Source of the DNA: Chitinophaga agrisoli
GTDB taxonomy: Bacteria; Bacteroidota; Bacteroidia; Chitinophagales; Chitinophagaceae
Direction: 5' to 3'
Assembly: GCF_008386695.1 (NCBI RefSeq)
Contig: NZ_VUOC01000004.1
Span: 372,001 to 436,000, forward strand
DNA: 64,000 nucleotides
Part shown: piece after piece, positions 25,601 to 34,959 of the stretch
Layout of the letters: every line of letters begins with the position of its first letter
How positions within the stretch are numbered: the first letter of the stretch is position 1
The notes under the pieces: generated by a model
Database searches by the model: none
Told to the model about the DNA's origin: nothing
The model's input: the letters and a program-made list of their open reading frames with translations, nothing else
Translations under genes and position numbers: made by a program

Positions 25601-27073
25601 CGGCAAGCTAAGATCACCTGTAAGGGCATTGTATTTGCCACTGTAGTTATAATCGTCGTAAAAGGTATAGGTAAGTGGTGTTAATGCAGCCGGAGACATG
25701 CCTGGCAGCGGATTAGCTGTCGTTACACTGATCGTTTCGAGGTTACCGGCGCTATTGATATCCGCTTCCATTTCGCCAGCACCAGAGTCAAATCCTGCCT
25801 CGAATGCAATACTGTTACGGGCAATATATTGTCCTCTTCCATCGTGCATTGAGATCACCAGGTCCGCAGGGGCGGGAATAGTATTCGTAATGGTCTGTGT
25901 ATTTGAAATCGCGGCATTCATACCCGTCTGCAATGTACTACGCGTGGCAGTTGATTTATATAAGGCGGTCATCACCGTCCGGTTTAATCCATCATAAAAT
26001 ACGGCCATCCACAGGCTATCTGCCTTCAGCTCTCCGTCACGTGAAAAGACCATCCTATCACGGACATCATACACCATTTCAGTAGAATCCGCTCCCGGCG
26101 CTTTTTTCATGATCATCCTGTTCCTTCCATCGAAACGATACAAGTAACAAAGACCTTCCGTAATGGCAGATGTGAGCACCCAATTAGGCTGAATGAGCTC
26201 TGTTGCGCGGGGAGGGATTACACAGCGTAAAGCGCCGGTAAGATCGTAAACATAGTAAGTGGACAGCCACCCGCTATGACCGTCCGCGGCGCCTTTAACT
26301 AGTTCTACCCTCTTTAATATCAATTGGTTCTTTTTATCCTTGAATTCAACCGTTCTGAGCCCGTCCTCATTTACCGATACACTTTTAGACAACTGCCCCT
26401 CTTCATAAACACCACGGGTGCTTACCGGCAACACGGCGGTAACGGCTATATCCCATATGCGAACGGCATCTGCGGTCGTATTGACAAGGTACTGCTGTGT
26501 TATGGGCCTGTTACCGCCTTTAAGTGCCCAGCTATCCCCTGCACCGAAAGACTTTAGTGGCCTGTTCAGCGGAGACGGCTCAAAAACTGTTTCACTGTAA
26601 TTGGTCTTCTCTCCGGGATATCGGGCTGCGCCGAATGTGGAATCCTGCAGAAAAGGATTTAGTTTAAACTTCCCATCGCCAGTAGGGGCTGCATACAGCG
26701 GATATTTATATTGCTCCCTCCCAAAACCATCATACACCACCGGCATAACCATATCTTTTCCTGCAGGCGATATGGCTTTAGTCACCGTCTGCAATGGATC
26801 CCCCAACCCATCAAAATACTGCGTGCTTTGTTTTACTTCCTGAATATTGGTCGATGACATGACAGCCGAAGGGTCTGCCGTAGGCATTGATGGCTCCCAG
26901 GTCCGTATAAAGTTGACCGTGCTGTTTGTGTAGGGACGGGGCGCCGTTTCTGGTGTTGCTTGAGAATGAGGCGTAGCTGCAGGCGTATTCTGGGCATACA
27001 ATGTTCCTGTATAGACCAATAATATTAACAGCAAACTTCTTTTACACATATAATTCATTTTCATTCCAGTCAA
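22634..27073 (-). CDS. RHS-repeat protein with DUF6443 N-domain and peptidase-like toxin tip
   Basis: A 1479-residue exported protein. After the signal peptide comes a DUF6443-type region (about 45-180; NFIRTWEPSMPTAD, YFDGLGDPLQTVTKAISPAG). YD-type repeats fill the middle, and the RHS core lies near 1155-1245 (YYPFGLTMAG, RYKFNGIEKI, LDPQIGRWWEIDP, NNPVSMSDPLGD). The 235-residue tip after the core is the variable toxin domain. It contains LLMHGIGHVLHQN (H1436, H1440) and ends in NEDMDGSHANKP. This looks like the HExGH zinc-metallopeptidase motif with the catalytic Glu replaced by Gly. It is co-transcribed with the 1044-residue partner (4 bp gap) and a candidate immunity gene. Confidence 0.88.
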   Translation of the reverse strand: MTGMKMNYMCKRSLLLILLVYTGTLYAQNTPAATPHSQATPETAPRPYTNSTVNFIRTWEPSMPTADPSAVMSSTNIQEVKQSTQYFDGLGDPLQTVTKAISPAGKDMVMPVVYDGFGREQYKYPLYAAPTGDGKFKLNPFLQDSTFGAARYPGEKTNYSETVFEPSPLNRPLKSFGAGDSWALKGGNRPITQQYLVNTTADAVRIWDIAVTAVLPVSTRGVYEEGQLSKSVSVNEDGLRTVEFKDKKNQLILKRVELVKGAADGHSGWLSTYYVYDLTGALRCVIPPRATELIQPNWVLTSAITEGLCYLYRFDGRNRMIMKKAPGADSTEMVYDVRDRMVFSRDGELKADSLWMAVFYDGLNRTVMTALYKSTATRSTLQTGMNAAISNTQTITNTIPAPADLVISMHDGRGQYIARNSIAFEAGFDSGAGEMEADINSAGNLETISVTTANPLPGMSPAALTPLTYTFYDDYNYSGKYNALTGDLSLPQYAGSPYAEVITTPSTRTAGMVTGTKARILGTDKWIATSLYYTDKGRILQTISNNANEGKNVFTSLYDFSGKVLSTFQRHTNLRSTTTPQTTVMTQVLYDAAGRLSQIIKQLNETAATRRVIVQNSYDELGLLQRKRLGLNPANNKFLDSLDYEYNIRNWVKTINKAYINSPASSTNWFGLTISYDSGFTVNQYTGNIAGVRWKAKSNNIARAYGYTYDKVNRLITADFTQQNASGAAWTRDNTDFTVDELTYDANGNIMFMKQKGMNGTLIQTIDSLKYGYVANSNKLSFVTDRKNNTQTQLGDFKEINNNETIDYAYDSNGNLVKDLNKNIAAIGYNYLNLPESISITGKGSIKFLYDAMGNKLQKVVTDNTGGQSKTIITDYIDGFVYQNDTLQFLSHEEGRVRAVWNGTSPVSFYYDYFVKDNLGNTRVVLTDQPDLSSYTATMETAQAARETALFSNVEQTRTTKPVGYPDDQAGAENKFVAKLNAKDGGKKIGPSLVLRVMAGDTVQIGAKAFYKSTGPKDNKPVNPEGMLASLLTVLTGSASGAAAHGGVQVEQRSPLVNFNSADYQRLKQRDPGQNLQDKPRAWLNFALFDEQFNLVEDNSGVRQVKGMPDELQTLAVDKMPIKKTGFIYVYTSNETAQDVFFDNVVVNVAAGPLLEETHYYPFGLTMAGISNNVLKGTKYPENRYKFNGIEKIGDLGLEDYDAKFRQLDPQIGRWWEIDPKPDYAQSVYSAMGNNPVSMSDPLGDTVIQLDQKAQKTMIQDFNRNYNTAKSYFQFNSNGVLSFTQEGKQALAVSQVANDVNASMGAADENMMALQQSLEGMDKAMTSTESTTVVYSNDAIKGKIVHEGTGQTAESIRPTDSGGEFTAAKKGNPNGTVVEGRRFDNVIYVNPPASTTYNLNIIQLAPQFQTQERMIKSVLTGGNIRITNTRYNLLMHGIGHVLHQNSMDQTGVIKYDNYNRRISGSPINEDMDGSHANKP

Positions 27074-27077
27074 AGGT

Positions 27078-30000
27078 TTATTGCGTTACCGGTTTCTGGT
27101 ACTGATAATCGTACTGCTTTACTATTTTACCATCCTTATCACGAACAAGCTTTAAGCGTTGCAGACTATCATATTCATAAAAAGTGGTCTTCCCCGCCGG
27201 GTCTGTCTCGCTTGTCATGCCTATTGTTGGCAGATAGGTATAGGTGGCCACGAGGGCGTCTGTACCTGCAAGCCCGGTCCGTATCTTATTCAATTCATCC
27301 CTCAATTGTTGATCATTTGCCGGCTGGTCCAGGACGGCCTGATTAATGAATGCCTTCACCTGGTCGTAAGTACTGCCCAGTATTTTAGCTATCGGATACC
27401 GATGATTATAACCCCAAATGTATACCTCATGTACATCATTGGCTTTGGCGCGCTCCAGGCCATTCCCCCAGGTATCATAGCGAAGGAAGGTATACCAGTT
27501 TTCTGCGGAATAAATGGACTTCTGGATTTGAACGTTCGCCGGTGCTATCACAGAATTACTCCCATTGGTAAAGTTGTAACTGATAACATCCTTTTCGATA
27601 AGGTTCTTATTAAGAAACTCTGATTGCTCCGTAATGGTATCTATCATATTACGCGCTATCATAGAATCATATATCACCTGCCCCTTAAGATCATTCGGAT
27701 ATTTATAGAATATTTTTGTGGTATCCTTTTCACTAGTCAATTCTTCCTTTCTCGACACATTGTTATTTTCCGGTACATTATCGTAATAATATTTCGTTTG
27801 CCTAACCATTACTTTGCTATCATCGCCATACGTTGTTTCTGTAAGCTGCGCCTTTGCAATCCAGCTGGACATCAGGGAGTAGCTATTTACATCAAATTGC
27901 GTATAAAAGTTAGCTGTTCCCTGCACCTTACTGTCGTATATCCTTTGTCTGAGAGCATAACCTTTCCTGGAGCGGATCAATTCCTCCGGCCATAAATAAT
28001 CGTAGTGTTCCTGCTTAACAAACTTCACCACTGCATCTGACATTTTGAAATAGGTTTTTTCGCTTTCAAGTGCAATAGGATCCCTTAACAGCGTAAATGG
28101 CGCCTGGTAAAAAGTGTTGTTGAATGCAGTACCACCCGTAAAAGCCGCCCATATAGTGGACGGGCTTACAGGCATTCTGATGTCAAACGAATGTCTTACT
28201 CCCCCGTTCTCAAAGTTCTCCCCATATCCTTCGGTTACATTCGTGTAATACATGGGAGTATTACCATAAGTAAACAGGTCAATAAGCGATTTATTATGAA
28301 TCAGTTTATAATAACACTCCGAAAATTTTTGCTGATCACAGAAGCTGATAGTATTAAACTCTTCTATAAACTGTGGAAGAGCGACCGGCATCCCTGATGA
28401 CTTACCACTGGTTCCAAAATAATCATAATAATATTTCTTTATCCGGTCTTTCCCGAAACGGTCTACACTTATGACTTTATTGGTTCTCACACCCCCAAAA
28501 GGCAAGTCAACCAGTGTGGTCGTGACAATGGGCCTTTCTACATTAAAGTGTCCATAAACATATTGTCCGCAAGAAGTCATGATAATCTCTAACTGCGCAG
28601 ATTCATTCGACCGGAAAGCATTTGCTATCGATACTTCTTCATAAGATAGTTGCTGACCGGCAGAAATCCGCCTGCTGAAGTACACTTCTCCGGTTGCCGC
28701 ATTTCTAATTGTCATATTTTCCTGGTGAAACATGGGATCCGGCGCACCTGAAAATTCCCAGTCAGCATTGCCGCTTACCCTTACACTGCTGCCATCTGAT
28801 TGATGAACGGTAACCACCTGTTTATATTCCTTACATTGGTGATCATCTAAACCGTAGCCAATTAAGTTCGCGACATATCCCCAACTCGTATTTGTTAACT
28901 GCGTGTAATTGAGGTTACTGCCATAAAAAATGGTATCATATCCTCCTGTAGGATATGTGATCTTTGAGAGCGTTCCGTAATAGGCAACCGAAGAGTTAAC
29001 GGAACCATTCGTGCTGGCATTATAATAACCCCAGAAGTCTGTCTGAGGATCCAATCTGTCAGGCAGGCTGCTGATCTGGTTGTAACTAAGCGCATGGACC
29101 ATGCTATCGCTGTTATTACCAGCAATATTGGCTACCCTTGATAAAAAAGGTCTTTTCTTTCCTGTTCCATAGGTATAATCGAGCCTGATGTTCCTTAATA
29201 GCGTATTCTGCGAACCAAAGGTGCTGTAAACCAATATATTCTTCAATAGTTTATCGCTAATGTTGTCCAATCTGTAGTCATAACCGAATGAAATTCTTCC
29301 GTAGTTTGATGTAGTTATATAATCCAGCTGTTTGGATTGGATGAACATATCCGTTGTGCATTGATATTTCCCCTCAACGAAACACTGACAGCCATTTCCG
29401 CTTTGTAAAGTACGCTGATCTATTACATCGGAGGTATTAACGTTAGCTGTATAGTTATAATTGAGATTACTATAAAAAAAACTCACCGTATCCCTGGCAT
29501 TCGTGAAGATATTCTTCAGAAACCAACTGGTGGGTACAGCACTGCCAGGAAAATGTACATCTGTGGGACAGGCCGCCTGATTAAGTGTTTGTTCTATCGC
29601 GTCTCCACCATACAACATGGTATTCCCATTCCCATCGGTGACTTTAAATCCGTATCCCTTGAGTAAGGCCACTCTATAGGAGGTGTTACGATTAAAGAAT
29701 ACCGCGGTATCTCCGGACAAATAGAACTTACCGGTAAATCCAGGCGCAATCAGGGTAAAAATATCGGGCTGAATATCTATATAAGAAGCCTGACCATAGG
29801 TTACCAGCTTATTCAGGGAATCCAGCTTAAACCCATTATCAAGTAATCTGGAATAGTCCGCAGACTGTTCATCCGGATCATCAAACACCATTCTTTTAAT
29901 GGCAAAAGCGCCTATAAATGACCAACCAGTTCCTGTATTCCCGGTTATATCATCCACTCGTACACCATTTGATGAATAATTCAACCCCAGGTTAATGTTA

Positions 30001-30212
30001 TAATTATTTCTGAGTTTTATGTCATACAGGCCTATACTCGCTGTAGCCGCACCAGTTGATAACTCAACAGGTAAATTACCATATTTTCCCAAACTGGCTA
30101 CGGTAGGGGAAGGTGTAATTACAGGGGAAAAATATTTATTACTCATTGTTTGCTGCGCCCGGGAGGGGAAAGCAGCAAACAATAATAATACGCCGAAAAC
30201 GAGTCTCTTCAT
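27078..30212 (-). CDS. Large secreted RHS-partner protein
   Basis: A 1044-residue protein with a signal peptide (MKRLVFGVLLLFAAFPSRAQ). Near the start PVELSTGAATASIGLYDIKL and GLNYSSNGVRVDDITGNTGT are the SpvB/RHS-like N-terminal strands typical of Bacteroidota RHS loci. The end carries YD-repeat sequence (TDPAGKTTFYEYDSLQRLKL, VRDKDGKIVKQYDYQYQKP) but no core box and no toxin tip. It precedes the RHS toxin gene by 4 bp. Together they may form a split shell, as TcB and TcC do in Tc toxins (analogy only). DNA here is AT-richer than the flanks. Confidence 0.78.
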   Translation of the reverse strand: MKRLVFGVLLLFAAFPSRAQQTMSNKYFSPVITPSPTVASLGKYGNLPVELSTGAATASIGLYDIKLRNNYNINLGLNYSSNGVRVDDITGNTGTGWSFIGAFAIKRMVFDDPDEQSADYSRLLDNGFKLDSLNKLVTYGQASYIDIQPDIFTLIAPGFTGKFYLSGDTAVFFNRNTSYRVALLKGYGFKVTDGNGNTMLYGGDAIEQTLNQAACPTDVHFPGSAVPTSWFLKNIFTNARDTVSFFYSNLNYNYTANVNTSDVIDQRTLQSGNGCQCFVEGKYQCTTDMFIQSKQLDYITTSNYGRISFGYDYRLDNISDKLLKNILVYSTFGSQNTLLRNIRLDYTYGTGKKRPFLSRVANIAGNNSDSMVHALSYNQISSLPDRLDPQTDFWGYYNASTNGSVNSSVAYYGTLSKITYPTGGYDTIFYGSNLNYTQLTNTSWGYVANLIGYGLDDHQCKEYKQVVTVHQSDGSSVRVSGNADWEFSGAPDPMFHQENMTIRNAATGEVYFSRRISAGQQLSYEEVSIANAFRSNESAQLEIIMTSCGQYVYGHFNVERPIVTTTLVDLPFGGVRTNKVISVDRFGKDRIKKYYYDYFGTSGKSSGMPVALPQFIEEFNTISFCDQQKFSECYYKLIHNKSLIDLFTYGNTPMYYTNVTEGYGENFENGGVRHSFDIRMPVSPSTIWAAFTGGTAFNNTFYQAPFTLLRDPIALESEKTYFKMSDAVVKFVKQEHYDYLWPEELIRSRKGYALRQRIYDSKVQGTANFYTQFDVNSYSLMSSWIAKAQLTETTYGDDSKVMVRQTKYYYDNVPENNNVSRKEELTSEKDTTKIFYKYPNDLKGQVIYDSMIARNMIDTITEQSEFLNKNLIEKDVISYNFTNGSNSVIAPANVQIQKSIYSAENWYTFLRYDTWGNGLERAKANDVHEVYIWGYNHRYPIAKILGSTYDQVKAFINQAVLDQPANDQQLRDELNKIRTGLAGTDALVATYTYLPTIGMTSETDPAGKTTFYEYDSLQRLKLVRDKDGKIVKQYDYQYQKPVTQ

Positions 30213-30251
30213 TATGATCTTGTTGTAGCTGTTCTGTATTATCTATTTCGT

Positions 30252-31247
30252 TTATTTGTCATCCTTCTGTTCAGAAGCTGCTGGCATTGCCATGAAAGCA
30301 GAACCAGTCTTTGATCCTGCCATCTGCTGCTTTATAAGATCCACTTCCTGTTGCAGATGGTCATTCCGTTTACTCTCATTAATAAGCAGCAACGTCAACT
30401 CCTCCACCTTCTGCAGCAACTTTTTATTCATATCCCCCAGATCCTGCCCTTCTTTTTCTACTTCTGCGGCAGTAGGTATCTCCGGCAAATGCTGATTAGC
30501 TTTGATATAAGTATCCAGCTCCTGTAAGGAAGGCAATTTATAACCCGGGTGAAAAACAAAATCAGGCCAGCCCGGACCAGCCGTTACTCTCACCTTGCGG
30601 GCGCCAATAGTGCCTTCTACAGAAAGTTTGTTGGAGGTACCCGGCGTAATGGTGCCTATACCCACGGCACCGGCGCTGGTAATTACCATGCTGGAAGTTG
30701 GCGCGGATCCTACAGAAAAACGTAGTTGTCCGCCACCGACCTGGGTGTATATCCTGGCATATTCCGTATTATCATTTGCGAGGAATATCAAGTCTCCCGG
30801 ATCGGTGGGCAACGTTCCCGATCCTTTCATGTAAAGATTGGAGCCACCGGATATATAGGTATGGCCGTTTACATGTAATCTGCCTTCCGGGACGCCGGTG
30901 CCAATACCAACATAGCCGTTAGCTCTTTTGATAAAAAAATATTGTCCCAGGTAATTAGCATCGTTCCTGTAGGCATAAATTGTAAAATCACTGCCTATCA
31001 GGTCTGTGCCATCTTCTACGTTGGATGTTCCAATCCCCCACCTCAGCAGGCGGGGCGCTTGCTCGATTGCAAAGTGTACATTGCCGGAAGCGATGGTTGT
31101 TTGCATAGCCCGAAATACTCTTGCCCTGCCAATTCCATTTATATTGAAAGTGGCATTCTGCTGAGCGGTGTCATTGTTGATATACTGAGCAGAAGCGGTA
31201 CCTGCTGTGCATAGGCATAGAACGAGGATATGTAAAGCAATTTTCAT
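30252..31247 (-). CDS. Tail-fibre-like secreted protein (copy 1)
   Basis: A 331-residue protein with a signal peptide (MKIALHILVLCLCTAGTASAQ). Beta-prism type repeats follow (GYVGIGTGVPEGRLHVNG, GAVGIGTITPGTSNKLSVEG). The conserved C-terminal module is WPDFVFHPGYKLPSLQELDT, then [20 protein letters not shown] and [15 protein letters not shown], which is a coiled-coil stem. Such proteins resemble trimeric phage tail fibres or S74-type intramolecular-chaperone proteins and are common in Bacteroidota. They are probably surface-exposed trimers. It has two paralogues at 32.8-34.9 kb. Confidence 0.75.
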   Translation of the reverse strand: MKIALHILVLCLCTAGTASAQYINNDTAQQNATFNINGIGRARVFRAMQTTIASGNVHFAIEQAPRLLRWGIGTSNVEDGTDLIGSDFTIYAYRNDANYLGQYFFIKRANGYVGIGTGVPEGRLHVNGHTYISGGSNLYMKGSGTLPTDPGDLIFLANDNTEYARIYTQVGGGQLRFSVGSAPTSSMVITSAGAVGIGTITPGTSNKLSVEGTIGARKVRVTAGPGWPDFVFHPGYKLPSLQELDTYIKANQHLPEIPTAAEVEKEGQDLGDMNKKLLQKVEELTLLLINESKRNDHLQQEVDLIKQQMAGSKTGSAFMAMPAASEQKDDK

Positions 31248-31264
31248 GTTGTTTATTTTATGTG

Positions 31265-32758
31265 CTAAAAATTATACCCCAGCCTCAACTTAATCGGATC
31301 CGTCCGTGGTACATGCTGGTTATACAAAAAATCATACAGCAGGATGATATTCCCTTTCAGCTTACTGTTGATCTTATACTTCTTACTAATACCCAGCAAC
31401 GCGCTGCCCTGCCAGTTACTGATATTCCCCAGCTGGCCTACGTTCTGGAAATTGGTATTATAATTCTCTTCAAAACCGCCGTTCGCAAAGAAGGTGCCTT
31501 TCAGCTTCCAGTCCAGGAAAGAGCGTAGCCCCATACCCTGGCTGGAAAACCTGATATCATTAAACCCGGTACCCATACCTAGCTTATAAGCCGCGCCCAG
31601 GCCAGCGCTGCCATTTTTATGGAACTTATAGGCTACCTGCCCCGCAATATCACTGGTAGTAGGAAAGTATTGGGAAGAGCGCTGGAACTGCATGTTACCA
31701 CCAAACTCCAGCCGTTGCAGGAAGCTTTTGGTCTTCATCTCATTGGGTTTGAAATCCGGCATATCAGCCGCATTGTCCACATCCGGGAACTTGCTTTTCA
31801 GCTGGTCAAACTGCTCCCTGGCCTGCGACATCTGCTGGCTTACCGCCGCGCGGGCATCCGGTCCGCCACCACCCAACCGCTGCTGTATAAGCTGTTCTAC
31901 CTGGTTACGGGTTTGCAATCCTTCCAGGCTTTGGGCCACATCTGCGCCCGCGCCGCCGGAGAGGTTAAACAGGCTGGCCAGCTGGGAATGCTTTTGCAGG
32001 AAATCGTTATACGCGGGCAGCTTCTTTAAGGTTTCCAGGGCTTTCTGTTCCGCTTTTTTCTTGTCTTTCAACAGGTCTTTGTACTCCTTTAATTGCTGGC
32101 TATAGTAATAAGCCTCTTTGTTGATGTTCTGCAGGTCTTTGCCAAAGCCGGCATACTGGGCCAGCTGTTCTTTCAGCTGCTCCCGCCGCTCGCGGATATA
32201 GGCTTTGATCTTCTCTGCCTGTTGCAACCGGGATTGCAGGTCCTGTACACTTTGAAGGGAACTGTTCAACTTACCTTCCGCGCCACTGGTAAGACCTTTG
32301 GCGCCCTTGAGAAAGGATAAGGAGTTCTGCAGGGTATCCAGGTAGCCGTTATAGTTAGCACCCAGCGCAGCTGGATTGTATTTACCAGCTTTGCCTTGCA
32401 GGCGGGCTTTAAGGCTACCCAAAGAATCGATGGATTTGCTGAAGATGTTCTTAGCCGCAGCGGAGTCGATCTTCGCCATTTTGGCCTGCATCTTTTTCTC
32501 CTGGCGGGATAATTGGTCTAAAGCTTTCTGGGAGCGCTTATCTACCTGCTGTTCCATTTTGCGGGATTTGGCAGTTACCTGTGACAGGTATTTATCCGGC
32601 GCCTGGGCTACCGCATGGGCGGTGCTGTCTGCCTGCTGCAGGGGCTTTTGTGCGCTACTGTCAGCGGTTTGGGCATGTACTGCCAGCCCGGTCATCAACA
32701 GCAGCGTGATAGTCACAACACACACACGCCGGCCTGCAAAGCTTTTATGGTTAGGCAT
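31265..32758 (-). CDS. Coiled-coil protein with C-terminal outer-membrane barrel
   Basis: A 497-residue exported protein. The N-terminal signal is followed by a long, charged, Ala/Gln/Lys-rich coiled-coil region (about 45-330; for example LSRQEKKMQAKMAKID, QAEKIKAYIRERREQLKEQ). The C-terminal third has alternating strands (LEFGGNMQFQRSSQYFP, GLGAAYKLGMGTGFNDI) and ends in PIKLRLGYNF, with the terminal Phe of outer-membrane barrels. No named family. It lies between tail-fibre-like genes in the same direction and may anchor them. A copy of its 3' end remains at 21864-21946, so a second gene of this type once existed. Confidence 0.68.
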   Translation of the reverse strand: MPNHKSFAGRRVCVVTITLLLMTGLAVHAQTADSSAQKPLQQADSTAHAVAQAPDKYLSQVTAKSRKMEQQVDKRSQKALDQLSRQEKKMQAKMAKIDSAAAKNIFSKSIDSLGSLKARLQGKAGKYNPAALGANYNGYLDTLQNSLSFLKGAKGLTSGAEGKLNSSLQSVQDLQSRLQQAEKIKAYIRERREQLKEQLAQYAGFGKDLQNINKEAYYYSQQLKEYKDLLKDKKKAEQKALETLKKLPAYNDFLQKHSQLASLFNLSGGAGADVAQSLEGLQTRNQVEQLIQQRLGGGGPDARAAVSQQMSQAREQFDQLKSKFPDVDNAADMPDFKPNEMKTKSFLQRLEFGGNMQFQRSSQYFPTTSDIAGQVAYKFHKNGSAGLGAAYKLGMGTGFNDIRFSSQGMGLRSFLDWKLKGTFFANGGFEENYNTNFQNVGQLGNISNWQGSALLGISKKYKINSKLKGNIILLYDFLYNQHVPRTDPIKLRLGYNF

Positions 32759-32769
32759 ATAATTATTGC

Positions 32770-33480
32770 TTAGTGGGGTTGCTTCTTTAATTCAGCTATC
32801 TCCTGCTGCAGTTTTGCCAGTATTTCATCCTGTTTTTTTGCGGTTGCCTGCTGTTCGTTCAGTTGTTTATGCTGATCGATGATATAGAGGGTCAGCTCTT
32901 CTACTTTCTTTAATAACAGCCGGTTCATTTCGGCTACATCCATTCCGTCTTTTTCCACTTCGGCAGCAGCTGGCATTTCGGGCAGGTGTTTATGCTGTGT
33001 TATATAGTTAGCCAATTCACGAAGGGCAGGCAACTGGTAGTTATCGCTAAATACATAGTCAGGCCATGTTGCGTACGTTTTCACTTTGATCTTGGTAAAC
33101 ATGGCGTCGCCATTCACGGCTAGTTTAAAGCCTTTGGTATCCTCTGTGCCAATACCTATGTTGCCATCTCCGGTGAGAACGAAACGGGAAAGGCCCCTCG
33201 TAAACCATTTCATACCTCCATAGGCGGATGTCCATAAAGTAGGCCCGGAGCCTGTCCAGCTATCCATTGTCCATTGCAGGCCATAATGCGGTTGCATTTT
33301 ATTGTCATAACGAAATGTATCCTGCATGGCTACACCAAACTTAGCCCCTATAGGCATCAGTAAATTCCCGTCTGAAGTAATACGGAAACGTTCCACAGGA
33401 GTGGCCATATTTGTCGGAGTGGTCATAAAACGCAGGAAAGTAGGTTGTGAGGTACCATCGGTCCAAGCCTTCTCACTCAA
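32770..33480 (-). pseudogene. Tail-fibre-like protein (copy 2), 3' part of a frameshifted gene
   Basis: A 236-residue frame with no signal peptide, beginning inside a conserved module (MSEKAWTDGTSQPTFLRFMT). It carries the family's C-terminal block: [78 protein letters not shown]. Read in this frame, the sequence just upstream continues as GTIPTGTTLRTGAQIEAL directly into the 5' part's RLGGIL. The two frames are therefore one broken gene rather than two genes. Confidence 0.8.
32781..32831 (-). repeat. Shared stem-coding repeat of tail-fibre-like genes (copy 2)
   Basis: A 51-bp stretch identical, except for about two bases, to 34041-34091. It codes for the coiled-coil stem end of the fibre proteins. 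The match continues with small changes into the [13 protein letters not shown] region. Confidence 0.8.
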
Positions 33481-33485
33481 CGCCT

Positions 33486-33989
33486 CTATCTGGGCGCCGG
33501 TCCGTAATGTGGTTCCGGTAGGGATAGTGCCAACAGGATGCCTCCCAGCCTTTGATTTACGGCTGTAGGCGTACCACTGTTGTATATTCTCAGGAATGCC
33601 CCGCTACCGCCAGAAAGCGCGAATCTGCTCTGCACGGTGATCCCTCCGGCGCCTGCAGCAGTGGATACATGTAAAGCGTCCAGGGGATTACTGGTCCCTA
33701 TACCTACTGAACCGCCATTTTCATTGATACGGGTATACCCCCCGCCATCCTGCAGTATCAGCGTGCCAGCTGTACCCGTAACGCGGTTATATGCCTTCAG
33801 GTAACCGGCGTTGTTGGCACTGCTGCCATATAACTCCAGCCCCGCGCCTGTTGTAAGAATCCCGTTGGCCCCCGTGATCTGGAGCCACTGTGTGGTGCTG
33901 TTGCCATTGGTGGTAACCGTCTGCAATGTTTGCGCAAATGTCGGCAAACAAAAAAATGATAATACTGCGGGTAAAATTATTTTTTTCAT
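33486..33989 (-). pseudogene. Tail-fibre-like protein (copy 2), 5' part of a frameshifted gene
   Basis: This frame starts with a signal peptide (MKKIILPAVLSFFCLPTFAQ) at the ATG at 33989. It carries GIGTSNPLDALHVSTAAGAG and GAFLRIYNSGTPTAVNQRLG. At about 33531 it leaves the family pattern (LALSLPEPHYGPAPR, then stop). Adding one base near the TTGG there restores GILxGTIPTGTTLRTG and joins the 3' part. The cause is either a real one-base deletion, phase variation or a sequencing error. Confidence 0.8.
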
Positions 33990-34029
33990 GGGCTTATAGG
34001 GCATATTCATATCCAATAAATGATATTTA

Positions 34030-34926
34030 TTAATGAGATTGTTTCTTTAATTCAGCTATTTCCTGCTGCAGTTTTGCCAGTATTTCATCCTGGTTCTTCA
34101 ATTGTTTATGCTGATCGATGATATAAAGGGTCAGCTCTTCAACTTTCTGTAACAGCTTCTTATTCATCTCACCCACATCCTGACCCTCTTTTTCCACCTC
34201 TGCTGCAGCGGGTATTTCCGGCAGATGTTTATGCTGCCGGATATAACTTTCCAGCTCCGGCAAGGCAGGCAGGGTAAAAGAGGGCTCAAATACATAATCC
34301 GGCCAGCCGGTGGCGGTCACTTTCACTTTTTTGGCAAATACATCGCCATTCACGGCCAGTTTGGCCTGGGGCGTGGTGGTTCCAATGCCCACATTGCCGT
34401 CTTTATTCCATATGCCACCCTGCAAGTATACATCACCCGCAAAACGGTTTACATAAGGCACTTCTATCTGACTTGTAGCTGTGGCCAGCAGGGCTTCATC
34501 CACTACCGTCCAGCCAGCAAAATTAGCAGGCACTTCCGCCGGAAGCCCTTTTGCAAATGCCCGTACTGTAAAACGTATATAGTACTCCCTGTTTGCGATA
34601 AGGATCACCACTTTGCCTCCTTCATTTGCTAACTTAACCACTGGCGTAAAACCGCCATAGGAAGATATAGACGGCAGGTAGAAATTATTGTTATAAATAT
34701 AATAGGTGAGCATAAGGCCAATTGGCGCTTTACTGTTATAGGCAAAGCCCTCTATGATGACAGTCATCATGTGCGAGCCATCTGTAAAGGGCATATTGGT
34801 CTTAATTTTTACACCATTTGCGGGGGTGCCGTTGATAGAATAAGAGGCAATATTTTCATAATAATTTTGTGCATGTGCGGAGAAGGCGACAAACACCAGG
34901 CATAGGCAAACGAAAAGCTTTTTCAT
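34030..34926 (-). CDS. Tail-fibre-like secreted protein (copy 3)
   Basis: A 298-residue protein starting at the ATG at 34926, which gives the signal peptide [21 protein letters not shown] longer frame from 34983 would start upstream of the likely promoter. The N-terminal half is a beta domain unique to this copy ([40 protein letters not shown]). The C-terminal half is the shared module: [58 protein letters not shown], then a coiled coil ending in AELKKQSH. It is the first gene of the minus-strand accessory cluster. Probably a trimeric surface fibre with variable head and constant stem. Confidence 0.75.
   Translation of the reverse strand: MKKLFVCLCLVFVAFSAHAQNYYENIASYSINGTPANGVKIKTNMPFTDGSHMMTVIIEGFAYNSKAPIGLMLTYYIYNNNFYLPSISSYGGFTPVVKLANEGGKVVILIANREYYIRFTVRAFAKGLPAEVPANFAGWTVVDEALLATATSQIEVPYVNRFAGDVYLQGGIWNKDGNVGIGTTTPQAKLAVNGDVFAKKVKVTATGWPDYVFEPSFTLPALPELESYIRQHKHLPEIPAAAEVEKEGQDVGEMNKKLLQKVEELTLYIIDQHKQLKNQDEILAKLQQEIAELKKQSH
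34041..34091 (-). repeat. Shared stem-coding repeat of tail-fibre-like genes (copy 3)
   Basis: Partner of 32781-32831; it offers homology for recombination between the constant stems of neighbouring fibre genes. Confidence 0.8.
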
Positions 34927-34959
34927 TGATTTACCAGTTAACAGGTATAGAGATCTATT

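Noticed and set aside
33520-33545. Programmed ribosomal frameshifting in the fibre gene
   Set aside because: There is no slippery heptamer or downstream pseudoknot, and the intact paralogues do not need it. A deletion or sequencing error is simpler.
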